NCBI RefSeq assembly: GCF_017591425.1
Contig: NW_024466512.1
Location: 13,333,001-13,397,000, forward strand
Reading direction: 5' to 3'
DNA: 64,000 nucleotides
DNA from: Ochotona curzoniae
Lineage: Eukaryota; Chordata; Mammalia; Lagomorpha; Ochotonidae
Shown piece by piece: positions 33,740 to 45,736 of this stretch; the first letter of the stretch is position 1; each line of letters begins with the position of its first letter. Under the pieces are notes generated by a model. That model worked only from the letters and a program-made list of their open reading frames with translations. It was not told the origin of the DNA and did no database searches. Made by a program: the position numbers and the translations under genes.

Positions 33740-34330
33740 GTGATATCTGATATCACTTCCTCCTCATCTGAGAGACTGGATGAGGTGAAAGGAAATTAAA
33801 ACACCCAGTCAGGACATGGAGATAATCATTGTTATAAGAACATGGGTTCGTGCGACTTTTCTGGAATGTAGCTTGGCATTATTTTGAAAATTTGAACTGA
33901 CGCAGTAATGCCTCCCTTAGTCACTAATTCTATGGATATGGCAGTACCTATGCACAAATATTTTTGCACAAGAGTATACATTTTGACACTGTCAATAGCT
34001 ATCACTTTGAAATAATACAAGTATCAAGTTATATAAGCAAATTGTAGTGCATTAGCAGTACCATCAGCCAACAAAATTTATAATGTTGAGATGAATTAAC
34101 TGATGTAGAACTACGATCACAAAATTAAGTAAAATAAAATAGAGCTCAATTAAAAATTATACCTATACATGCTCTATCCTGAGGAAAAGAGCCTAGACAT
34201 TAACTCAGCAAAAGGACTATTACTGGTGTGAGTGTATCTCTTTACTTTCTTCTCAATTTCCTACATGTTTAATTTCAGTGTATTGTCAGCTATGATATAA
34301 AATTCAAAATAATATTCTAGAGATTGTTTA
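33740..34330 (+). mobile_element. Old L1 3' end fragment
   Basis: TTGCACAAGAGTATACATTTTGACACTG, GCAAATTGTAGTGCATTAGCAGTACC and CTATACATGCTCTATCC lead to a 3' UTR-like end with TATCTCTTTACTTTCTTCTC and AATTTCCTACATGTTTAATT. The order matches the 3' part of old L1M elements. No frame survives. Confidence 0.6.
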
Positions 34331-36714
34331 GCTTGGGAAAACTGCAAATAGGGAAGCAAAGTCTTTTGTAAAAAAGAAAGAAAAGCACCGGGGATAATTC
34401 TCAAAATGTGATTCTTGCATTATTCACTGTTTTGTGTTAACTGAGCCACGAGTCTTCTCCAATTCCACAGACAATTAAGAACCGCCTGGAGCTGGTTACA
34501 ATGACCTGCTGGCAAGTCCTACACGCACTGATTGGGATTAAGTAGCTGGTTACTGAGAGCAGACATGCAAACCACATGCAAGAACTGCTGGCACAGAAGA
34601 GACAAAATCTTGAACCTTAACTAAGAATTCCAGAGGGTGCCATATTCATGGGAGCAGGCGACCCTAACACTGCACATTGGCCATGAGTGCACCAGGAACC
34701 TTTAAATAACTCCCAGGGAGCCTGAAGACAGTCACTGAAAGCAATAATCACATAGAAAATCTTTCCTTCTATTCTTGTTTTCTATGCCAGAAACCATGCA
34801 CATTATTGGCATGCTGTTTTGTGGAAAGGGTGCTGTGGCAAGAGTCAAGTGCACAGACCTGTTCAGATGTTGGGACAATTATAAAGGCCAATGTGTCTGA
34901 CTGGCACCCAGTTTCTCCTGTGTTCTTAGGCCACGTGGAGGTAGACAACAAATGGGTGAAACTGGAGGTCAGCAGTAGGAACTCAATGACCTTGTAGCAT
35001 ATTTTAATAAAGCAACATTATAGGAAGATGAGGTCTCCAAAACACAGGACTGTAAAATCTTACAACTCAGTGGGTCAGTGTCCTAACTGCAACTAGGCCA
35101 TTAACTTCACTTGTCAGAGTTACAAAGCAGGACAACAAACTCTTAGTATGAACAGGCAGAAATGGAAGCCAAGCACTCCAGTCAATGCCATCCCCTCAGT
35201 AGAGGCGGTGCATGTGAAATTATACCTGCACTTTGTTGGTCCCTCTACTCATCAACGAGGCACTGCTGATGGGTTTCTGAGTCTGGTCCAGAAGGGGAAG
35301 AGCTCTTGGTGCCTAAAGGCATGAGTGGCTGAGGCTATGTAAAAAAGCATCCTCTACTGTGACTCAGTGGTTTTTGAAATTAACCTTGCCCCAAATCTTT
35401 CGGTAGCGATAGTTGGATCGATGAGATTTAAATGTCTTCATTCGGGATAAGTGTGGGGGACAACAAGGCCCTAAAACCTAAGAAATCTGCTCTGCAGGTT
35501 CAGCACCTAAATAGATTTTGGAAGCAGCTGGGAGGGAAACTAAGCCACGCTTTCCAAGTAAAAAAATGTTCATTTTCAAGTAACAGTGAGTGCCTCACAT
35601 TCAACAACAATCTTGCGGGTAGGTATTAATGAGAACCTGGAACAACGAAGCTAATGACTTCACATCCCTTGCATAATTATAGTGACCCGTAGTCCTTTCT
35701 AAATGCCAATTTAGATGATTAAAATTAGTCCTGTGGAAGTTGTGATATCTTAATTCACATCTCTTGACCAAATAGACTTACAGAACCTAACTGCACCTGA
35801 AGATAGATTTTGCAAACTCAAAGCACTCTGTTTCTAACTGGGGGCCAAAGGAAGCCTCGATGAAGACTGCCATTTCAAGCTGCAGGACCTCCTGTTTGTC
35901 TTGCTTTCGGCTTCTCATTCAGAAAGTTTCCAGCCTAGCTGTGTCTAACTTCACCTCTGACTTCATTTGTTTGTCCTTATTTTTTGGCCCCCACGCTTTA
36001 TACCGTGCAGCTGTAGAGGCACATCTGGGGCAGAGTTCTACCGTCTCCTGGGAGCTAACTGCAGAGAAGGTGGCTGCAGCCCTAAAACCATGTGAGACAA
36101 AAGAAGCCTGGGGTAAGCAGGAAAAAAATGGGCTTGGCTGCCCCTCAGGTGCAAGCCACACTTGCCCAGAACCAAAACTGTCGAATCCACCGTATTTTAA
36201 AAAGACCCATAAATTGTAACCAATGGGGTTTATCTGAGGCATGATTATTGCTAATTGAAAACTTAAATCTAATAAATAAAACTGTAATGAACCCAGTGCA
36301 ATAGGAACTTAGAGGAGGAAGGCAGAGATGGCATAATGCTGCCCAGGAGGGAAATGGTATATGGGTCCAGTGTAAAAGAGTTTACTGAGACCACAGAGTG
36401 GATATTGAGAAAATGAAGCAAGACAGATTCTCATAGCAACTGCAAAGCGATTACAAGTGTATAGAAACACATATGCAAATTTCCATTCGTATCTATCTAT
36501 TCACCCATAAAGAGAAAGGAGAGAAAGAGAGAGACTAAACGCTGGTAATAAATGCAGCAACAGAATCAAGTTTCGAAACTCAACTTATTTTTCTAGCTTA
36601 TAGGATTAAAAGTGGATTTCAACCTAGATGTAACACATTGCACCGACATTCAGAATAATGTCAGGCTGTGTAAATATTTTTTTTTTCTTAAAAGAAAATG
36701 TGGCATTATTAGTG
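34331..36714. other. Unique non-coding sequence
   Basis: Over 2 kb with no repeat I can name and no credible exon. The 119-codon plus frame at 35,860-36,219 has many cysteines and serines but overlaps a minus frame of similar length and shows no domain. Some A+T-rich parts (34,420-34,560; 35,640-35,830; 36,225-36,300) might be regulatory but show no striking motif cluster. Confidence 0.3.
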
Positions 36715-37080
36715 GGAGTAAGACATAACAGCTATGTTTAAGGAAAGAAAGCTTTTATTTGTTCCATATACAATCATAACTCAATCAACCAAACACGGCC
36801 TCCGTCCTCCTCGACACCATTATAATGGGAGTTTTGTGTAAGCTCCTTGTTTGTACAGAAGCTTGACGCTCCAGTCTTGAGGAGTAATCCAAAAGCTGTT
36901 AGACCGAAATTAAAACAAATCTTACCCGCAGATCAGTGTTTTTAAGACAGCTCTTTCTAAGAGGGCTGTGCTGATTGAACCAGGAGATAAAGTGACTCAC
37001 AGCCCATGGGTGATCACTTCAGCAAACACAGGCAGGCATTGTAAGTTTCGAGTTTTTAACCTCACAGAAGAGCAAGAGCC
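36715..37080. promoter_or_regulatory. Candidate conserved non-coding element
   Basis: Repeat-free DNA with AAAGCTTTTATTTGTTCC (HOX/FOX-like), CACCATTATAATGGGAG, GAAATTAAAACAAATC and GTGACTCACAGCCCATGGGTG. No coding capacity. Suggestive texture only. Confidence 0.35.
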
Positions 37081-37373
37081 CCCACTTTGTTAAAAAACAG
37101 CAGGTTCTTTAAGGCCTAGAGTCAGGGTATGCACAAGCCTGAGTGAGAGGCTGACTTCACTTTTTTTCCTGTCTTGAAAACAAAAAAGAAAAACTTTGAT
37201 GCTTACACGGGTAAGTGGTTCAATTACCACCAACACAGTGCAGGGTGGACGAGGAAGGGTTCTATGTCCTGGTTCTGCATTTTGAAATAAGATGTCAATT
37301 GACCAGAATGAATCAACAAACATCTGCATTGCTTCTAACTTTTTAGGTTTTCTTAAAACTCTCAGCTGTGTCA

Positions 37374-37374
<1 letters not shown>

Positions 37375-37419
<45 letters not shown>
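37375..37419. repeat. (CA)n microsatellite
   Basis: About 22 uninterrupted CA units between TGTGTCAC and CCCATCTC. Likely polymorphic. The minus frame at 37,090-37,419 begins in it with a Cys-Val run and is an artefact of the repeat. Confidence 0.97.
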
Positions 37420-37421
<2 letters not shown>

Positions 37422-37619
37422 CATCTCATAAACAGAAGGTGCTGTGATGAGTCTCAGCACTAAGTTGCTGGAAATTGTTAGACCTCTCCTTCCACCTCCA
37501 GACATCTTTGTTCCAGCTCTTTTCTGGTTCTGCACAGACCAGGCTGAAATGCCTTCAGTACTGCTCAGGACTTTCTCCCCATCCTAAGTTGGCCTGTCAA
37601 CTCAGGACTGACTATTACA

Positions 37620-38260
37620 ATTTTTTGTTTATTTACTTGAAAGGCAGCACGACAAAAAGAGAGAAGATAACACAGAGGTCTTCTATCTGCTGGTTCAGTC
37701 CCAAACGCCCACATCAGCTGAAGCTGGGCCAGGCTAAAGCCAGGGGTCAAGAAATCCATCCAAGGGGCGGAAGCTGTGGCTCAGTAGGTTAATCCTCCAC
37801 CTTCAAGCATTGGGATCCCATAAGGGTGCTGGTTCGTGTCCCGGCTGCCCACTTCCCAGCCAGCTCTCTGCTTATGGCCTCAGAAAGTAGCAGAGGATGG
37901 CCCAAAGCTTTGGGACCCTGCACTCACATGGAACAGTGGCAGAAGCTTCTGGTTCCTGGCTTCAGATCAGCTCCAGCTCCACCTGTTGCAGCCATTTAGG
38001 GAGTGAATGAACAGAAGGAAGATCTTTCTCTTTGCTTCCTTCTCTCTATAAATCTGCTGTTTTTCCAATAAAAACAAAACAACAACAGGAAACAAAATCA
38101 AAACACCTCCATCTCCATCCAGGTCATCCATGTAGGTGACAGGAAACCAAGCACTTAAGTCACCCCCGCTGTCTCCCAGATGCAGGATCCAAGACAGAAG
38201 CAGGACTGGACCCCAGACACTGTGTCTGATACCAGGATGTGGGCCTCCACCCCAACTTCT
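37620..38260 (-). repeat. Old C-type SINE split by a younger SINE
   Basis: 37,620-37,763 reads a reverse SINE from the tail (TTTTGTTTATTTACTTGAAAGGC) to GCCAGGGGTCAAGAAATCC. The sequence resumes at about 38,090 with CACCTCCATCTCCATCC and runs to TGGGCCTCCACCCC near the head. The two parts are consecutive pieces of one older minus-strand copy, and a plus-strand SINE lies between them. Confidence 0.78.
37764..38080 (+). repeat. Lagomorph C-type SINE nested in an older SINE
   Basis: Full-length plus copy: GGGGCGGAAGCTGTGGCTC head, GGATCCCATAAGGGTGCTGG, CAGAAAGTAGCAGAGGATGGC and a CCAATAAAAACAAAAC tail. It interrupts a minus-strand SINE. The order of insertion is therefore readable directly. Confidence 0.88.
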
Positions 38261-39175
38261 ACCAAGAGCATTTTCCTTAGCTCTGACTATGGCTACATTC
38301 AATCATCAGTGTTCCGAGAATCCCTGCAGTGTGGACTCCCTGACACGCGCCATGCTTTCTCATCCGAGCCAGCTTGGATTGCTGGAGCCGGGAGGACACA
38401 CAAACACCCACGGGAGACTTGGGCTTGGGGACAAGGACAGGTGAGAGCTTCTGCAGGGGAAGGGAAAGGGAAAAGAAGGTGGTGTCTTTGAATACATTTC
38501 CTGAACCAATAACACAGAATTCTCCCCTTATTCTTTGTCCAAGTGTTTCGGTTGATGGGAAGGTTCCCTGAATTCAAACCGCTCATTCCAACTGGGATAC
38601 TGGGGAAAAGTCTGAGAAGTGTTTCCTTTCCAACAAAAACACTGAGTAACACAGTGTTGCTAGACGTTACCCTGTATGTGAGTGGACTGAATGCACTTGG
38701 GGAAAACAAGAAATGGATTTTATTAAGTTTATTAGCAGCTCAAAACACGATATCAACAGTGGGAGGAAAGTGATCCACCTGCAAAGTTTGAGAGGAACAA
38801 GCATTTGGCTCTAACTACTGCTAATAATTGAAACTTAAGATCCAGTTTTCCATGCAAAGACCTTTGGGGTCCGTTTTTACACTACCTTGATCAAACCAGG
38901 CGGGTCCTGGAGTTTCTCCACTGACACCTGCCACGTCAGCCTGCCTCAGGCTCCTTGGCCCTTCCACCTAGGCCTGACCTGGCACCCAACCAAGGATGCA
39001 TTTCTACCAATCAGATGCCACCCAGCAGCTCCCTGCTGGGAAGCAGCAGGGGAAGGCCTAAGAAAGGAAAGGGAGGAAGACGGTCTCTGAGGCTACTTTT
39101 ACAAAACAGGCTCTCATTAGTCATAAAAGGTTAGGGCGCTGCCTCCATGGTGCTCATGTTTTTTAAAACAATGAG
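38261..39175. other. Unique non-coding sequence
   Basis: No named repeat and no exon. Chance frames up to 136 codons run on both strands over 38,180-38,770. Confidence 0.35.
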
Positions 39176-39504
39176 AGGCCAGCTTTGTGGTGTAGTGGGT
39201 TATGCCGCTGTCTGTGAGGCCAGCCTCCCTCCCCATATGGATGCTCCAATTTCAGTCTATCTCCCTGCCAACGTGTCTGGGAAAGCAGCAGAAAATGGCT
39301 GGAGTGCTTGAGCCCTTGCACCCACATAGGAGTCCTGGCCAAAGTTCCAGGCTCCTGGTTTCAGCCTGGCCTAGCCTCGGCTATGAGGTCATTTGGGATA
39401 TGAATTAGCTGATAGAAGATCTGTATTTCTCCCTCTCTCTCTATCTATATATCTGTAGTAATCCTGCCTTTTACATAAAGATAAGTAAGATCTTTTTTTT
39501 AAAG
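39176..39504 (+). repeat. C-type SINE, older subfamily
   Basis: GAGGCCAGCTTTGTGGTGTAGTGGG head, CTCCCTGCCAACGTGTCTGGGAAAGCAGC middle, GGAGTCCTGGCCAAAGTTCC body, CTCCCTCTCTCTCTATC tract and an ATAAAGATAAGTAAGATC tail. The 'AACGTGTCTGGG' form belongs with the older copies. Confidence 0.85.
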
Positions 39505-40229
39505 GTCTAAAATGACAGGGATAAGAATAATGACACCATAGAGAAGGCTTACTGACAACCGGCCATGTTTCTGGCTGAACATCTCACCCTCCTGGTCTTC
39601 TATTCCTTCTACTCTGAAGGAGGCAGGCTCAATCAGCGGCAATCTGCCAAGGCCCCGGGGTAGGGAATGGCAGCCCAGGGTCTGAGCCATACCTGTCTGT
39701 AGCAGCCCTTGCCCGTGACCACTACGAGTCCAGCATGATGACTGCAGTAAATGCTTCCCAATCTGTAGCCCTGGACACCTTGCCCCTGGACTCGGGGTAA
39801 GTTTTATGAACACAGATGGCTGGACTTCGCCCCAACGGGTTCCGAGATGGGGTCCAGCAACCTTGTTGCCTCCATGTCTGCAGTAATTGATCCAGAGCTT
39901 GAGATGCAGGGAGGAAGCCACAGGAGTGATGGGAGTGGCCAGCACAGTGCTGGTGGATGGCAGGAAGCTGCTCTACAGAGGCTCAGAACAGGGTGTAAGC
40001 TGGGGGCTCTATGTCCCCCCCCAAAGACTGCAGCACCCCTGCTTAAGGCCCACCTAATCCCTGAGGAACTCCCTTTGTTCCAGACAAGTCAGCTCCCCAC
40101 GGGCCCCAGGGGCACCTGCTGCTCTGTGTCACGTGACGTTCCTTTACTTTTCAAGTGCCTACTCTATAGATGCTGTTTGCAAATCACTATAGGGATGCAA
40201 AAAGAAGTGACACTTCTTCTGTACCAAGA
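39505..40229. other. Unique non-coding sequence
   Basis: No repeat or gene is nameable; frames at 39,499-39,945 (minus) and 39,847-40,287 (plus) overlap on opposite strands with no domain. Confidence 0.35.
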
Positions 40230-40575
40230 TGCTCAGGGTGTTTATATTATATCCTCAGTATTATTTATAATGGTGAAAAGACTGTAAATAAATGAAATGT
40301 CTAGCAACAGAAGATTTGTTAAACTGTACATTCTCAGCAACAGTTTGAAGTGTTTTTTTAATAATACGAAAAACATTCATATTATGCCTAGTGGAACAAG
40401 TAAGTAAAACATTCGATTTATATGGTTTTGTAAAAATCAAAAACAAGAGTGGAAGAAAAATACATCTACATGTTAGGGCAGGTCACTGTGGGTGGTCAGA
40501 TTACAGATGATTTTTACTGTCTTTTTATATTTTTCTGTATGTGACTAATTTTCAACAGGATACAACAGACCTTTT
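40230..40575 (+). mobile_element. Old L1 3' end
   Basis: ATTATTTATAATGGTGAAAAGACTG, ATGAAATGTCTAGCAACAG and GATTTGTTAAACTGTACATTC match the L1 region 'gcaacaacctaaatgtccatcaataggggaatggttaaa'. The end TTTTACTGTCTTTTTATATTTTTCTGTATGTG matches an L1MC-like 3' UTR. It is 5' truncated. Confidence 0.8.
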
Positions 40576-41029
40576 CCATATGAAAAATGTCCTAAGGACT
40601 CACAGGACAAAGAAAGTGCAAAAGGGAAGGCAGAAGAGGGACACTGCTTCCCCTCCAGAAGCAAGCTGGAAAAGGAGCGAGTTGTGACTGCCCCAGGCAG
40701 TCACTCCCACCCTGGGCTCCTGTCCCATCTTGACCTCCCCAGCACTCACCACCCAGCGATATTGTAGCCATGACGCTGGATGACCCATCCGCCCCCAGCC
40801 AGCAGCTGAGAGTGGGGCCGTATTTTCCTTGCTCACCTTTGCACGCAGAACACCTAGTGGGGCACTTGGCACTCAGTCGCCTATCAGCACATCCTGCATC
40901 AATACATGGCGAGGTCTCACCTCCTCATCCGAGCTAATGCACCCAGAGGGCAGGGCTGCCATCTTATATAACAACATACCAGTGCTGGGCATGCAGTAGG
41001 TGTTTAATAAAGGCACGCTTTCCTGATGG
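40576..41029. other. Unique sequence with L2 3' end
   Basis: At about 40,930-41,030, GAGGGCAGGGCTGCCATC and CCAGTGCTGGGCATGCAGTAGGTGTTTAATAAAGGC match the plus-strand end of L2 or MIR3. The first 350 bp are unclassified. Confidence 0.5.
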
Positions 41030-41159
41030 AGATCAGGCCAATAGAAAGCATGCCTGCAGAGAGGAGCCCGCCTCCTCCTGGGTACCTGCAGGGCTCATCC
41101 TAGCCAGCCTGCCTGACCATAAATGCTGCGTGCTGCTCAACAGCTCATCTTGTCTGTGG

Positions 41160-41420
41160 ACAGCGGCACCAAGGTAGCCCGGATCTTTATCTGTAAATGC
41201 AGTCATGCCATAACACACTGCTCCACCCCACCCCTGCTGGAAAAAGATTGATAAGTATAATGATGATGTTTTAATGAGCTTAATTGCACATTCCGTATGT
41301 TCTTGTGCAGTTGCCAACCAGCTTACTTCAACATCCAGCAGTTTACTAGTAATAACTTTGCCCCTTTCCCTATGCCAGGGAGTATAATTACTCTTGCGGT
41401 CATCCTGTAGTTCAGCTCTT
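41160..41420. promoter_or_regulatory. Candidate conserved non-coding element
   Basis: GGAAAAAGATTGATAAGTATAATGATGATG near 41,239 and GTTTTAATGAGCTTAATTGCAC near 41,269 give dense homeodomain-like cores, followed by GTGCAGTTGCC. It is repeat-free and lies just upstream of the next candidate block. Confidence 0.38.
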
Positions 41421-41439
41421 TCTCCCTCTCTTTTTCTCG

Positions 41440-41990
41440 CTGTTTTTTCCCTTTCTGGGAATTACTCTAAATGGGTATCTTTGAAAGGAGGGTGGCAGGC
41501 TGCTTTTGGTACAGTACTTACCAAGAACCCTTTCATCAAAGAAGCCCTTGTGAGCATGCTCTGGACGCGAGCCAATCAGATCATCTCGCTGTCTGTTTCT
41601 GGAGAAAATCGGACCCTGGAATGCAAGTCAAGCCCGAGTCTGCAGACAGGCTGACTGCGCTCCTAGGCCAACCTGTCTTAGCTGCATGAAAAAACGCTGA
41701 AGGGAAAATTACCTGTTTGGCTCCAGACGGAATTAACATTTTTTTAATATATACACACAAGTAGGTTTATTATTTTCTGTTTAAAAGCGTTTGCCTATCT
41801 AATATATTCATTAATGTTATCTGGTCAGTACTTGAAACATTTTGAAATATGTGCAAATGCAATAAGGCTACAGGGCCTGGAGGCAAAACAAGATGAATTT
41901 TCTAATTAAATGACAGAAAACTGTTTGGGGATTCACGGATGATAGTTCTGTAATCTGTTTATGGGCGCTGTTCCCTGCTGGAACATTTGG
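41440..41990. promoter_or_regulatory. Candidate enhancer block with TCF/LEF and homeodomain/MEIS-like sites
   Basis: CTTTGAA (41,479-41,485) and ATCAAAG (41,535-41,541) are TCF/LEF-type cores in opposite orientations 50 bp apart. A CCAAT word lies at 41,572-41,576. Further on, TAATTA (41,903-41,908) is followed by TGACAG (41,911-41,916), a homeodomain plus MEIS-like pair. Long A+T-rich parts (41,730-41,870) carry ATTCATTAATG. There is no repeat and no credible reading frame. Confidence 0.45.
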
Positions 41991-44415
41991 TCCACGGGCA
42001 GGCCATGGTGGGCTCTGCGGGACCTGGGCAACCAGCATTCTGGCCCCCTGCACTGCCCATCCCCAAACCACAGCCCCATCCCAGCAGGTATCGAAGGTGG
42101 GGCGTGCGGCCCTCACCTGGCTGACAGTGACCTGTTGTTAAGAACAGCTACTGGGCGTCCACTTTCCCAACTGGGTTTCCATCATCTACCACGATGGTGA
42201 AGTTACACGACAGAATTTTGAGAAAAATCTAACTTGTGAGCGCCGTCAGGAAAGTTCCTGCCTTGGTCCCTGGTCCTCTTGGGGCCATATTCTTGACTTG
42301 ACAGAGGTCCTAACTGAGGAATTTATTTTGTAGTTTCTGTTTGGGAACAGTATGGACCCAGTTCCTTTTTCCTAGACATATTCTAGATTGGTGGATTTCT
42401 CCTGAGGTGAAAACCTGGGTTAGTGCACGTCCCCCGTGCTGGGCACTCCCTGCATGCCAGGCACTGGGCCACCTGCCAGGGCACTGGGACAGCTGTCCTT
42501 GCACAGCTTTTGGAAGCTTCAGTCCATCCATCTTTAGTGGCTTCTTGCAGCCCTTGGTATCTGCAGGGATTCATTCAAATGCTTAAAATATGACTAAACA
42601 GTTAGTGGTGCTACAATACACAGGTGACACAATTATTGTGCCATGCAGTTTTTCTTTGTTGCTTTTCAGAATTTTCCAAAGTTTTAACAAGGAACGTTCG
42701 CTTCGGTAGATATGAAATGTGCTACTGAAAAACGGAAAACTTCCCGGGAGCACTGACCAGAGTGCACATGCCCAAATTATACAGAGACTAAACTGCAGGA
42801 CAATAGACGAGGCAACGGTAAGTAACGGTAGAAGGGAGTCCGAATCAAAACAGGGGAATTTTAATGAGCAAGGCGGCTTGAGAATCACAGCTGGCGTGGG
42901 CTAAGTTCCTTGAGTGTTAAATCAAGTCATAACACAAATATGGCTGTGCTTTACGGATGAGGTTTCCTAACCTCCTGAGAAGCAAACATCCCCTTTGCCC
43001 TGTGTTGTTTCCTCCTCCTAGGGAATGGCTAAGCTCTGGCTTTGGGCTCTGCATCTCACCAGTCTCCTCCTTGACGCACAGAGTCGCACCCAGGATGCCA
43101 TCACTTCGCACTGCTGATGCAGCTTACACACCGACCTGACTTCAGGGCCCACATCAAATTGTACCAAGATGCTTCCGCAGCGGGTCTCTTCCTGGCACCC
43201 AGATTCCCACCTACACTGGACGCTGTTCTCACAGCAAGGATGCTGGTAAATGCTGTGATGGTGGCTTCACTCTGACTCACCGAGTTTCTTCCTGGGAGGG
43301 TTTCCTTTGTCTTTTATGAGCTCCACAAAGTCAGTGATATAAGTTGGAATCGAGGCATTCCCAGCCATGAGAAAAGAAATGCCAAATTCTTTTCACATAA
43401 ATATATTCAACAGAGAATAATCCTACTCTGCTCCCGGCTACTTCAACTGCGGGTAGGCAGAACATAAATCTAAAAAAAAAAAAAAGAAAAGAAAAGAAAG
43501 GAAGAAAGAAAGAGCGATCCATTTTTTTTGCCCTCACTAAGGGAAAATAGCTAATTTTCATCATTAAACTATGTCACAGGATGGCCAATGAAAAAAAAAT
43601 GATGGAAGAAATTCCTTACAAATAATGCACGACATGGTATAAAACTATTAGATAGCAGTAATTATAGATTAGGTCTCCAGAGCAAACAGCTACCCTGGAG
43701 GGAAAATGCTAACTTTTAAAAGTAGAATAGACTCTTTCTAGGATTTGCTTGCTATGCACCACAGTGAGAATACTAACCGGGCAAGAGACAGGGAAAAACA
43801 CACAAGCTTCAAACCCTCTCCAGGGCTGAGGAAAGTGATGTGGGGCTATCTGTTCTTTCTGGCTATGGGATTAAGTGCTGGATCTTTGTTATATTTTAAA
43901 GAGTGAAAATTTTTGGCTATTTCTGTCAGGTATACAAACATGGCAAAGGCATTCTTTGCAAAGAAGTGAAGATGCTGAGTCTAACAGCTGATAACACAGT
44001 GCAACTATGCACAGATAACAAACAGAATGTCCCAATGCGGCCATCTTCCCAGAACAGCTCCTGTTTTACATAGCTGGTCTCTACTCAAAGGTGATTTTTC
44101 TAAGCATAACTAAATCTAACTTAACTGACAAGAAATTTTAGGTAGAAGATACAAATCAGGAAAGATTGATTCTCAGGTCATGTGTTTTACTGTGATATAA
44201 AACCTGCTTTCAAAGTTCACAAACTAGAGAGTTCTATCACAGGATAAAAAGGAAATAAGGAAGAAAATGCATGTAAGGGCCACAGCTGGATCGTTCCACA
44301 CAGAGAAAAATCACGGTTTCCTAAGCACCAGACTCATTTAGTCTGGAAGTTGTTCTCCATCTTCCAAAGCAAAGGGATCTTATAAAACCCTGGCAGCCAG
44401 AGCAGCAAGCATGAG
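41991..44415. other. Unique non-coding sequence
   Basis: No named repeat apart from a GAAAA/GAAAG purine tract at about 43,472-43,513. GC-richer DNA at 42,000-42,560 carries chance frames on both strands. 43,570-43,760 is A+T-rich (GCAGTAATTATAGATTAGG) and might be conserved. No exon was identified. Confidence 0.3.
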
Positions 44416-44416
44416 G

Positions 44417-44545
44417 ATTTTCAAAAAGTGCATGGAAAACGCTTATTAAGAAAAAAAGTAGGCACGAGTTTCACAGTTTTTAGCCTTTAACATAAATTTT
44501 TCTACTCTTTAATTTCATTTTCCATGAAAAAAATCTTTTTTTTTT
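44417..44545. mobile_element. Possible short mariner-like element
   Basis: GATTTTCAAAAAGTGCATGGAAAACG at the left and TTTCATTTTCCATGAAAAAAATC at the right are imperfect inverted copies about 100 bp apart. The words resemble the 'cttcaaaaagttcatggaaaa' ends of mammalian mariner-derived elements. No transposase. A chance palindrome is less likely but possible. Confidence 0.5.
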
Positions 44546-45039
44546 TTAAGGAAACCTCACACTTTTTTCTCCAAGCTTATGTCCCTGAAGGGGAACCAAA
44601 GCCTCAGCACTTCCAAAGATTGTTCAGTTGGCACAAGGTCAGAACGTGCGTGAGTCACAGCAAGGCAGTGGCTGAAGCCTGCAAGTTATTCCTGCAGCAC
44701 TTGCAACTGGCAAGCTAGAGGCTGCTCTGAAATTAGGGGGCAGCCCAGCTCCGGAGCAGTCAATCATGTATTAGCAATAGGGGTGCAGAAGAGGATCAAA
44801 GGTCTAACGGAGTGGGACAGCAGCCAAGCAGGAGGTTCCAGTGGGAACCAGGCTGGACCCAGTCCTGGCAGCACCTGACTCTGGGTTACATGGGCAATCA
44901 GCACATGCAAGCTTCCCACAGCTGCAGACCGCCATGACTTTTCCATATCCGTTTCCAGTCTGTAGCTATTCTTCATTATGACTTTGGTTCTCCTCAATGA
45001 GAAGAGAGGCCTTCCTGTATCCTCTTTGAATGTTTTTTC
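44546..45039. other. Unique non-coding sequence
   Basis: Nothing nameable. Confidence 0.35.
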
Positions 45040-45325
45040 CCAAAAGATTTGCTCATTTGAAAGAGTTACAGAGAGACACAGAGACAAAGAGAAAGAAGTC
45101 TCTTCTATCCACTGGTTCACTTTGCAGATGGCTGCAATGATCCAGACTGAAGCCAGAGCCAGGACCTTCACTCAGGTCTCCCACATGGGACTCAAAAGGC
45201 CCATCTTCCCTTCTATTCCCAGGCCACTAACAGGAAGCTGGATGGCAAATGGAGCAGCTGGGATGTGACATTTGGATGTCAGTGCCACAGGCAGAGGCTT
45301 TCCCTGCTATGTCAAAAATACTGCC
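45040..45325 (-). repeat. C-type SINE, reverse orientation, older
   Basis: AGATTTGCTCATTTGAAAGAGTTACAGAGAG (tail side), CAGGTCTCCCACATGGGACTC, CCAGGCCACTAACAGGAAGCTGG and GCTATGTCAAAAATACTGCC. It is diverged, with the 'ACTAACAGGAAGCTGGAT' form shared with old copies. Confidence 0.82.
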
Positions 45326-45736
45326 ACCTCCTCTTTGAATTTTGAGTTAAAAGAACCTTTTAATTGTTGCTGATGAGATGTGCATGAACATCTGTAGTCA
45401 CTTTCCTGGTACCTGGATGGGGAACAGGTAAGTCAGCCGTAAGAGAATGTGTCCCAACCTCTGTTTAATTCTCGCATCATGAAGAGTCATCATTGACCAA
45501 AGGAAATACAGGCTCTTATGTGCAATGACTCAGAGATTTAGAAGCGATCATATATGCAATTTGTTAGAGATCATCTCCTTAATCTTGTGGCGGCATTAAA
45601 TCCATCCTGCCCCATGGCTTGATTCCTGCACTATTCTAAAATACATAATCTCTAGTACTGAACTTATAAATTTTAGACTATTGTTTTGTTTGTTTTAGTA
45701 GGGAAAGAACAATTTCAGTTGTGTAATAGGCATTAC
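45326..45736. other. Unique non-coding sequence
   Basis: Unclassified; ends in a T15 run at 45,737 belonging to the next SINE. Confidence 0.35.

Noticed and set aside
35860..36242. A 119-codon plus frame and a 107-codon minus frame over the same bases.
   Set aside because: Simultaneous openness on both strands and no domain point to composition rather than coding.
37090..37419. A minus frame starting with alternating Cys-Val residues.
   Set aside because: It starts in the CA microsatellite; the run is repeat-coded.
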